From a virus: a DNA stretch of 36,953 nucleotides. The first letter of the stretch is position 1. Each line of letters begins with the position of its first letter. Below are positions 23,894-28,532 of this stretch, in pieces. The notes beneath the pieces are model-generated. The model made no database searches. It had not been told where the DNA came from and saw only the letters and a list, made by a program, of their open reading frames with translations. The DNA is taken from IMG/VR virus record IMGVR_UViG_3300048838_000939, positions 1 through 36,953 of that record; one strand, 5' to 3'. The position numbers were made by a program, and so were the translations under genes.

Positions 23894-23923
23894 AAGCCCC
23901 GGACCTGAGACAGGCCGGGGCTT
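23894..23923 (-). terminator. Intrinsic terminator of the leftward immunity operon
   Basis: AAGCCCCGG pairs with CCGGGGCTT (inner CCTG/CAGG extends the stem with one bulged base). On the minus strand it is followed by TTTTTCG. It ends the lipoprotein/RHH transcript 19 bp after the lipoprotein stop; for the converging plus-strand gene it may also act, but with no U-run. Confidence 0.8.
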
Positions 23924-23942
23924 ACACGTTCGATTCAATGCG

Positions 23943-24323
23943 TCACTTCTCAGTGATCTGCACCTCTCCGGTTCTTACGACTCTATCATCGCTGTCTCCG
24001 ACGTAAATCGAGACATCGAAATCGACGCTGGCACCAGGTGGCAAATAGTTGATGACAGCGGACTTGCTGCCGAGATCGATTGCCTTGTCCACCGCTGTGG
24101 AAATATCTGTCGCCTGAAATTGGATGGTGATCTTCACTTCCTCAGCCGGGGATGTCCTTGGATTGTGAATGATTCCTCTTACTTCATACACATCTCCCTT
24201 TCTCCAAAGGGCCTTTTTCACGATCCGGAGATCCTCCTTGGATTTCGATTGACCGGCTTCCCGGCACGCACCCACCAGTATCAGTGCCAAGGCCAGTAGC
24301 GCTACGTTCGTTGGATATTTCAT
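23943..24323 (-). CDS. Membrane lipoprotein with FxLYD-like domain (lysogenic-conversion candidate)
   Basis: A 126-aa protein. A signal peptide (KYPTNVALLALALILVGAC) ends in lipobox LVGAC with Cys20, so it is lipid-anchored. The mature part (KKALWRKGDVYEVRGIIHNP, then VKITIQFQATD and INYLPPGASVDFDVSI) has the beta-sandwich pattern of FxLYD-type domains. GC is lower than in the late genes. It is last in a leftward unit with a small membrane protein and an RHH regulator, ended by a strong terminator, which suggests expression from the prophage. Prophage lipoproteins of this kind often block superinfection; that role is inference. Start 24,371 was rejected in favour of the signal-peptide Met. 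Confidence 0.65.
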   Translation of the reverse strand: MKYPTNVALLALALILVGACREAGQSKSKEDLRIVKKALWRKGDVYEVRGIIHNPRTSPAEEVKITIQFQATDISTAVDKAIDLGSKSAVINYLPPGASVDFDVSIYVGDSDDRVVRTGEVQITEK

Positions 24324-24346
24324 GATTGGATAGAGCTGGAAACCAC

Positions 24347-24475
24347 TCAAAGGATATACCCAAGAAGCCACTTCACTATTACAATCGCCAGCAAAATTAC
24401 CACGCCCACCGCGGCCTGGCTCAGGATTGGCGGGACTCCGCTCCCCCGGTCACCCATCGGTCTCCGATTCCGCAT
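24347..24475 (-). CDS. 42-aa small membrane protein
   Basis: Short gene reading MRNRRPMGDRGSGVPPIL, then one strong membrane segment (AAVGVVILLAIVIVKWLLGYIL). A GAGGAAG lies just before ATG 24,475; the second Met (24,457) overlaps the end of the possible RHH frameshift extension (ATGGGTGA), a coupling signal, and would give 36 aa. It lies between the RHH gene and the lipoprotein in the leftward unit. It may take part in exclusion or membrane signalling; no family is recognised. Confidence 0.5.
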   Translation of the reverse strand: MRNRRPMGDRGSGVPPILSQAAVGVVILLAIVIVKWLLGYIL

Positions 24476-24574
24476 CTTCCTCTTCGATGATCTCGAACCC
24501 TTCATATTCGCGCTGTTTGCTGCCTGCCCAGGGGCCGACGATGATCGATCCTATCCGGCCGCCTTCTTTCCCAC
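24450..24574 (-). other. Candidate programmed -1 frameshift extending the RHH protein
   Basis: In the RHH gene, the codons GTG GGA AAG (24,574-24,566) contain the X XXY YYZ heptamer GGGAAAG in the zero frame. Five bases after it, GGCCG (24,560-24,556) can pair with CGGCC (24,537-24,533). The -1 frame has no canonical start codon but stays open for 38 codons to a TGA at 24,452-24,450, encoding an acidic tail (FEIIEEEDAESETDG at its end). A shift would replace the last 4 residues of an 82-aa protein and give a 116-aa one. Everything here is read from sequence; the frameshift itself is inference. Confidence 0.35.
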
Positions 24575-24799
24575 ATCAGGCGTCACTGCCGGTTTGCGTG
24601 GCCGGCCGCCCTTGGCTGCCCCAACGCGGTCTTGGGGGTAAGCAAGATCCTGATCGACCATGTCGGATACCGCCTCGAATATCGCGTTGCGGACAAATTG
24701 GCTGCGGGTCATCCGCATTTTTGCACGCTTGGCATCCAGCGCCGCAAGCAATTGCGGGTCTAATCGGATGCCAATGAACGTCTGATTCTCGCGTTGCAT
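24551..24799 (-). CDS. Ribbon-helix-helix protein, repressor candidate (leftward)
   Basis: An 82-aa protein. Residues ~6-48 (QTFIGIRLDPQLLAALDAKR, then MRMTRSQFVRNAIFEAVSDM) show the RHH plan: a beta strand that enters the major groove (FIGIRL), helix A and helix B with the RSQFVR turn. The C-terminal part is basic and Pro/Gly-rich (KGGRPRKPAVTPDVGKK). It points away from a second RHH gene across an 83-bp gap with a palindrome, and heads the leftward unit, the usual arrangement for a phage repressor. It would bind the 24,855-24,869 palindrome as a dimer of dimers. No C-type (Mu repressor) or CI-like protein is seen elsewhere. Confidence 0.65.
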   Translation of the reverse strand: MQRENQTFIGIRLDPQLLAALDAKRAKMRMTRSQFVRNAIFEAVSDMVDQDLAYPQDRVGAAKGGRPRKPAVTPDVGKKAAG

Positions 24800-24841
24800 G
24801 AAGCCGTTTTACCAACCCCAAAAAATAATTCAAAATTTTTC

Positions 24842-24870
24842 TTGCTAAACCGTGTTAAACGTCGTTTAAT
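24842..24870 (+). promoter_or_regulatory. Early promoter with palindromic operator TTAAACGTCGTTTAA
   Basis: TTGCTA (24,842-24,847), 17 bp, TTTAAT (24,865-24,870) is a good sigma-70-like promoter for the early operon. The perfect 7+1+7 palindrome TTAAACG-T-CGTTTAA (24,855-24,869) covers the spacer and -10, so a bound repressor would block it. A half-site (TAAACCG, 24,846) lies upstream. Transcription would begin about 6 bases before the ATG at 24,883, so the message may be nearly leaderless. The leftward promoter in the same gap is not clear. Confidence 0.65.
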
Positions 24871-24882
24871 TCTCCCGCCGCC

Positions 24883-25056
24883 ATGAGTGACCCTAAAATG
24901 AAACGCAAGACCAAGCGCACAAACAAGACCGCGACAATGATCGGCGTGTGGGTGCCAACCGACCTGTTGGCCCGTCTCGATCAAGCGGCAGAACAGCAGG
25001 ATCTTGACCGCTCCAAACTGATCCGCCGCGTGCTGCGGGAGAAACTCTCCGCCTAA
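24883..25056 (+). CDS. Second ribbon-helix-helix protein, first early gene (Ner/Cro-like position)
   Basis: A 57-aa protein: basic arm MSDPKMKRKTKRTNK, strand TATMIGVWVPTDLL, helix RLDQAAEQQDLD, then DRSKLIRRVLREKL. This is an Arc/CopG-type RHH. It shares the core T.IG......LLA.LD...RS...R with the leftward RHH protein, so the two may be distant paralogues that compete for one operator. As first gene of the early operon it holds the position of Mu Ner or lambda Cro. Met6 at 24,898 is an alternative start. Confidence 0.75.
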   Translation: MSDPKMKRKTKRTNKTATMIGVWVPTDLLARLDQAAEQQDLDRSKLIRRVLREKLSA

Positions 25057-25079
25057 CCCCCAACCCAACCCCAACCCCG

Positions 25080-25307
25080 ATGACATTCGCCCAATACTGG
25101 CAGGAGACCGTGTCCCGCGGTCAGCAAGACAGCGCCGCCGCCCGCGTGCTGGCGGAGGAAGCCTGGGATGCCGCCCTCTGCGCGGTCCAGGCGCAAATCA
25201 CCCGCCCGGCTGGCAAGCTGGCCGATGCCTTGGAAACCGCCGCCGCGGTCTCCGCCCTCCACACCTGGAACGCTCCCAAACCATCAAATTCGCCCAAAAC
25301 CGCCTGA
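25080..25307 (+). CDS. Small early protein of unknown function
   Basis: A 75-aa, mostly helical, Ala-rich protein: MTFAQYWQETVSRGQQDSAA, then EEAWDAALCAVQAQITRPAG and a Pro/Ser tail. It begins 23 bp after the RHH gene in the early operon. No motif is recognised. Confidence 0.55.
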   Translation: MTFAQYWQETVSRGQQDSAAARVLAEEAWDAALCAVQAQITRPAGKLADALETAAAVSALHTWNAPKPSNSPKTA

Positions 25308-25310
25308 GCC

Positions 25311-26015
25311 ATGCAAAACACCATCACCTTGAGCCCGTTGGGCTTATTCTTTTTCGGGTTTTTCAGCACCGTCGGTGCCGGACTGTGCTACGGCCTCTTG
25401 TGCTACCTCCACCATTGCCTCCGCGATGCCAGAAAGCTTCATTCCTTGAAGATAGACGAATACGGCGATCGCCTGGCGGAGTCCATCCGTCATATCACAG
25501 AGACGCCTGAGCTGCCAGCATGTCAGTCAGCATCCGTAAATACCATGCCTTCCTCCCATGGTTCTCCCACAGATGAACCAGAGCCCATTGTCGAGTTCTG
25601 TGATGCCAATGATCATCAGAAATTGACGGAGTTGGAAAAAGCGGGTCGGTATATCCTCCCGGATACGAATGATCTGACAGGGGTGTCACAATGGCTTGCG
25701 CGTAAGATAGGCGTTGCCGCAGCAAATAAGCTCCTTTCGGGTCCCATGTTTCAGGGAACTCCAGTGAGCCAGATACCCATTGGTTCACTATCCCCTGAGC
25801 CCATTCATCCCCTGCTCCAAGAAACGTCACCGTGTCCTGATACCACTGAAACCACTCCTTTGGGTCACGCGGAATCAGCCGCAGCGTCGGGACCGGCTGC
25901 GCAGGCAAACCTTTCTGGAGAAATTCCAGCCATCTCAGCACCTCTTGCCAGCGGTTATGAAAACAGAAGTACATGCCCCCTTTGTGGCATCCACCACCCC
26001 ACCCGGCAACCCTGA
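25311..26015 (+). CDS. Early membrane protein with C-terminal CPLC motif; overlaps an antisense frame
   Basis: A 234-aa frame starting 3 bp after the previous stop. Residues ~8-33 are a membrane segment (PLGLFFFGFFSTVGAGLCYGLL), followed by a charged helix (residues 38-65). The last residues contain CPLCGIHH, a zinc-ribbon-like pair. The middle (residues ~65-220) is Ser/Pro/Thr-rich, of lower GC than its neighbours, and lies exactly opposite a plausible minus-strand protein (25,495-25,974). Either the middle is linker and the antisense frame is a shadow, or an oppositely oriented gene has been inserted into an older small gene. The ends look more real than the middle. Confidence 0.45.
   Translation: MQNTITLSPLGLFFFGFFSTVGAGLCYGLLCYLHHCLRDARKLHSLKIDEYGDRLAESIRHITETPELPACQSASVNTMPSSHGSPTDEPEPIVEFCDANDHQKLTELEKAGRYILPDTNDLTGVSQWLARKIGVAAANKLLSGPMFQGTPVSQIPIGSLSPEPIHPLLQETSPCPDTTETTPLGHAESAAASGPAAQANLSGEIPAISAPLASGYENRSTCPLCGIHHPTRQP
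25495..25974 (-). CDS. Possible antisense gene within the early operon
   Basis: A 159-aa frame: RWQEVLRWLEFLQKGLPAQP, then RDPKEWFQWYQDTVTFLG, WDPKGAYLLRQRLSYAQAI and HGRKAWYLRMLTDMLAAQ. It is rich in Trp and Tyr, has amphipathic helices and reads like a globular protein, more so than its plus-strand partner. GGGGG lies 1 bp before the ATG (25,974), a close ribosome-binding site. The segment has lower GC than its surroundings, which fits a horizontally acquired gene ('moron'). No family is recognised. Trp-rich frames can arise opposite Pro-rich ones, so this stays uncertain. Confidence 0.45.
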   Translation of the reverse strand: MYFCFHNRWQEVLRWLEFLQKGLPAQPVPTLRLIPRDPKEWFQWYQDTVTFLGAGDEWAQGIVNQWVSGSLEFPETWDPKGAYLLRQRLSYAQAIVTPLSDHSYPGGYTDPLFPTPSISDDHWHHRTRQWALVHLWENHGRKAWYLRMLTDMLAAQASL

Positions 26016-26043
26016 AATCCCCAACCCCAAACCAGAACCAACC

Positions 26044-26244
26044 ATGCCAACCGCACCCTATGCCACCCGCAAAACCCTGGAAGCAGACATGAACGAAGCC
26101 AAAGAGAATCATCAATACTGGCGACGCCAGGCGGCGATCCGGACGGATCCCGCCGGCATCCGGGAAGCCCGAGTCCGCCAAGCCGCGTGGAAAACCACCC
26201 TCGACGCCCGCGTGGAGGCCCTCGCCAAAGCCAACCAACCCTAA
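26044..26244 (+). CDS. Small charged helical early protein
   Basis: A 66-aa protein: PYATRKTLEADMNEAKENHQ, then YWRRQAAIRTDPAGIREARV and a C-terminal helix. It is a probable coiled coil with no hydrophobic core. Start at 26,044; the longer frame beginning at 25,780 belongs to antisense territory. It is followed by a GCTGACC-type dispersed repeat (26,266-26,282). No function is known. Confidence 0.5.
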   Translation: MPTAPYATRKTLEADMNEAKENHQYWRRQAAIRTDPAGIREARVRQAAWKTTLDARVEALAKANQP

Positions 26245-26265
26245 CCCATGCGGCCCCTCTTCCGC

Positions 26266-26282
26266 CTGCTGACCGCTGACCA
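26266..26282. repeat. GCTGACC dispersed repeat
   Basis: GCTGACCGCTGACC, followed by a partial CAATGAC unit, lies directly before the start of the small membrane protein gene (26,283). It is the reverse complement of the GGTCAGC units at 11,880-11,899. Confidence 0.6.
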
Positions 26283-26483
26283 ATGACTACCATGCAACCG
26301 ATCCTCGACACGTTTCTAACCGCCGGCCTGGCCGCCTTCCTGCTCGCGGCAGGGGCCGCGATCGGCTGGCTGGCCTGCTCCATCGTGTGGGCGGCCAAAT
26401 ACCGCCGGTGCCGGAATGATACCTGGCGGGAAGCCAGCCGCCACTACGCCAGGCACTTCCACCAGCTCATCTCCAAACTCTGA
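26283..26483 (+). CDS. Small early membrane protein
   Basis: A 66-aa protein with one membrane segment at residues ~10-36 (FLTAGLAAFLLAAGAAIGWL) and a basic tail (KYRRCRNDTWREASRHYARH). The orientation rule predicts the tail in the cytoplasm. It belongs to the early operon; function unknown. A second Met at codon 4 could be the true start. Confidence 0.6.
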   Translation: MTTMQPILDTFLTAGLAAFLLAAGAAIGWLACSIVWAAKYRRCRNDTWREASRHYARHFHQLISKL

Positions 26484-26489
26484 CCCACC

Positions 26490-26768
26490 ATGGCACTCCC
26501 AACCCTTATCGATCCCACCACCAGCGCCGCGCTGGCGTACAACGAAGAGCGCCTCTGCGACATCGCCGGCAGCCTCATTGATCAAGCCGGCACGACGGAA
26601 GATCACCTCGCCGCCCTCGCTGATCACCTCGCCGCCGTCCAGCTCGCCAACGAATTGGCCTGGGCGCATCAGTCAGACCATCCGGCCGACCGCGACCTCT
26701 ACCGCGCCGCCGTCCAGCTCAAACACTGGCACCTCTGCCAACTCGACAACCTCACCACCGTCCAATGA
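26490..26768 (+). CDS. Small helical early protein of unknown function
   Basis: A 92-aa protein: YNEERLCDIAGSLIDQAGTT, then EDHLAALADHLAAVQLANEL and RAAVQLKHWHLCQLDNLTTV. It is acidic and His/Leu-rich, probably a helical bundle. The stop overlaps the start of the next gene (ATGA at 26,765-26,768). Confidence 0.55.
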   Translation: MALPTLIDPTTSAALAYNEERLCDIAGSLIDQAGTTEDHLAALADHLAAVQLANELAWAHQSDHPADRDLYRAAVQLKHWHLCQLDNLTTVQ

Positions 26769-27004
26769 AACGCGATCGCAGAGCCGAGCACGTCCGCAAC
26801 GCCGCCAAGCAGCGGCGGATCGACCTGGGGCTGGCAGTCTCCGCGCTCAGCATCCGCCCCGGCGAGTGCCGCGGCGTGAAAACGCTGGCCAAGTACTGCG
26901 ACTGCTCACCCCAGGCGATCTCCCTGATCTCCGCCGCGGCCATCGCCAAAATCCGCCGCGCCCTGCGCCAGCGCTACGGCATCAGCTCCACCAACCCCAG
27001 ATAG
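26765..27004 (+). CDS. Helix-turn-helix protein resembling sigma region 4
   Basis: A 79-aa basic protein. Residues ~40-72 (GVKTLAKYCDCSPQAISLIS, then AAAIAKIRRALRQRYG) have the form of sigma-70 family region 3/4: a helix-turn-helix whose second helix is followed by A..KIR.AL. It lacks other sigma domains, so it is more likely a small regulator. ATG overlaps the stop of the previous gene. Confidence 0.6.
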   Translation: MKRDRRAEHVRNAAKQRRIDLGLAVSALSIRPGECRGVKTLAKYCDCSPQAISLISAAAIAKIRRALRQRYGISSTNPR

Positions 27005-27011
27005 CACCCCC

Positions 27012-28043
27012 ATGAACCAGCAAGCCGCAAAACTCCGTGCCGATAATAACCTCGCCGCCCTCCCGGAAAAAGACCGACGCGTCGTCGGCATGATCATCAA
27101 CACCTCCGTGGCGGACGCCCGCAATACGATCCAGCTCATGCGGGAGCCGGATGCCGCCAACCAGCGGATTCTGGAAACCGCCTTGGATTTGGAGAAGGCC
27201 AGCCCGGTCCCGCGGGTCTCCATTCTCGATCTGATCCGGGCCGGCCTGCGGCGGGTCACCGTCCGGGAGGCCCCCGTCGAGGTGCTCGCCCCGGAGACCC
27301 CGGCCTTGCCCGCCGCCGCCTCCATCATCCCGCTCATCAACGCCAACCATGCCCGCGCCCAACAGGACGCCGCCCAGGCCCGCGCGCTCGGCGAATCCGC
27401 CGTCCGGCACGCGATTCTCGCCGGCCTGCAACTGGTCCAGCTCAAGGACGCCACCCCCCACGGGCAGTGGGAGGCGCTCTTCGCCAGCGGCCAGAAACGG
27501 CTCAAGAATTCAAATGTTGCACATGTGCAACATTTGAAAATGGACCACAGTACGGCCCGCCGGTACATCGCTGTTGCCACCCAGCTTGTGTCGCGGAAAC
27601 TCCAACCGGAGCAGTCAGCCGCCCTCATGGCGTTGGCCGCCGGCGCCCCGGCGGACGATTCCGCCGCCGCCCTGCTCGACGAGATCACGCCGCCCAAATC
27701 GCTGCGGCAAACCTATCTTGAGCTGGGGATCGTCAAGCCAACCCCCAAGGAGGCCGCCTGGCTGTCCGCGGAACCCGCGTCCAATCCGGCCGACCCGGCC
27801 GCCCCGCAACCCACCCCAGCCGCCCGGCTCCGGTCCCTGAGCGAATCCGCGCGCCGCGACTGGTTCGGCGATGCCGAGCCAGGCTGTTGCGCTCCGGGCT
27901 CCCCGGTAGCCCTGATGGAAACCGAGCTGAACCACCCCGCCCGCGGCACCCTGCGCCTGCTCTCCAAAGAGGATCTGGAGGCCATTGCCGATTTGTTCCG
28001 CCGTTGCGGCCGCGCCGCCGCCGATCACGCCAAGGACAAATGA
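27012..28043 (+). CDS. DUF3102-like early protein
   Basis: A 343-aa protein. Residues ~110-200 (AQARALGESAVRHAILAGLQLVQLKD, then HGQWEALFASG and DHSTARRYIAVATQL) fit the DUF3102 pattern of phage and plasmid proteins (two helices, HG.W, then an 'a.RYm.va' segment). The N-terminal ~100 residues are separate, with INTSVADARNTIQLMREP. The end is Arg/Asp-rich (EAIADLFRRCG). A perfect 30-bp palindrome (27,509-27,538) lies in frame in the middle of the DUF3102 part and encodes NSNVAHVQHLK, an insertion-like interruption. Function unknown; DNA binding has been proposed for this family. Confidence 0.6.
   Translation: MNQQAAKLRADNNLAALPEKDRRVVGMIINTSVADARNTIQLMREPDAANQRILETALDLEKASPVPRVSILDLIRAGLRRVTVREAPVEVLAPETPALPAAASIIPLINANHARAQQDAAQARALGESAVRHAILAGLQLVQLKDATPHGQWEALFASGQKRLKNSNVAHVQHLKMDHSTARRYIAVATQLVSRKLQPEQSAALMALAAGAPADDSAAALLDEITPPKSLRQTYLELGIVKPTPKEAAWLSAEPASNPADPAAPQPTPAARLRSLSESARRDWFGDAEPGCCAPGSPVALMETELNHPARGTLRLLSKEDLEAIADLFRRCGRAAADHAKDK
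27509..27538. promoter_or_regulatory. Perfect 30-bp palindrome inside the DUF3102-like gene (site copy 2)
   Basis: Two 15-bp arms (left arm TTCAAATGTTGCACA) pair with no mismatch and no spacer; the symmetry ends at the next base on each side. It contains AATG-N3-CACATGTG-N3-CATT (27,513-27,534), the same plan as the site at 23,846-23,867. A zero-loop palindrome suits a dimeric DNA-binding protein; the RNA could also fold. Finding it in a coding region is unusual. Confidence 0.7.
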
Positions 28044-28044
28044 C

Positions 28045-28278
28045 ATGAACACCGACCATCCATCCCCGGCCGCCGGCGTCTCCCAGTGCGAGGCCATCCT
28101 GCGAGTCCTCACCGACCGGGCCGGCCAGTGGGTCCCCATGCCCCTGCTCGCCAGCCGCTCCGGCGGCTACGCCGTCCACAGCCGCATCGCGGACCTGCGC
28201 CGCCGCGGCCACCGCGTGGACCACCGCAACCTGAGGATCGGCCGCCGCATCCACTCCGAGTACCGCCTTTCCGACTGA
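28045..28278 (+). CDS. Small winged-helix protein
   Basis: A 77-aa protein. Residues ~12-75 (SQCEAILRVLTDRAGQWVPM, then PLLASRSGGYAVHSRIADLR and RRGHRVDHRNLRIG) have the form of a winged helix as in small phage regulators: recognition helix in AVHSRIADLRRRG followed by a beta wing. Start at 28,045, 1 bp after the DUF3102-like stop. It probably binds DNA in the early operon before the transposase; its target is unknown. Confidence 0.65.
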   Translation: MNTDHPSPAAGVSQCEAILRVLTDRAGQWVPMPLLASRSGGYAVHSRIADLRRRGHRVDHRNLRIGRRIHSEYRLSD

Positions 28279-28308
28279 CCTCCCCCAAGCCCCGCACCTG
28301 CTCCCACC

Positions 28309-28527
28309 ATGCTCTCCGATCTTAGCGACGAGGAATTCCGCGCCCTGGCCACCGCCCTGGAGTACGCCCAGCGCCTCGGTGTGGCACCTCCGCCCGGAGA
28401 GATCTCCACCCGCGAACTGGCGGAATGGTTCGCCACCACGCCCCAGGACATGCGGACCTGGGAAGCCGCCATCCTGGAGAAGCTCCGCCACCACCCCGTC
28501 TTCACCGATCACGTCTCCAACTCCTGA
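28309..28527 (+). CDS. Small early protein of unknown function
   Basis: A 72-aa protein: MLSDLSDEEFRALATALEYA, then ISTRELAEWFATTPQDMRTW and EAAILEKLRHHP. The second part could be a helix-turn-helix (ISTRELAEWF/ATTPQDMRTW). It lies 5 bp before the transposase gene. Function unknown. Confidence 0.55.
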   Translation: MLSDLSDEEFRALATALEYAQRLGVAPPPGEISTRELAEWFATTPQDMRTWEAAILEKLRHHPVFTDHVSNS

Positions 28528-28532
28528 CCGCC

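Noticed and set aside
28425-28532. N-terminal extension of the transposase to 28,425
   Set aside because: The extension overlaps the preceding 72-aa gene and reads His/Pro/Arg-rich non-protein-like sequence; the ATG at 28,533 is the sensible start.
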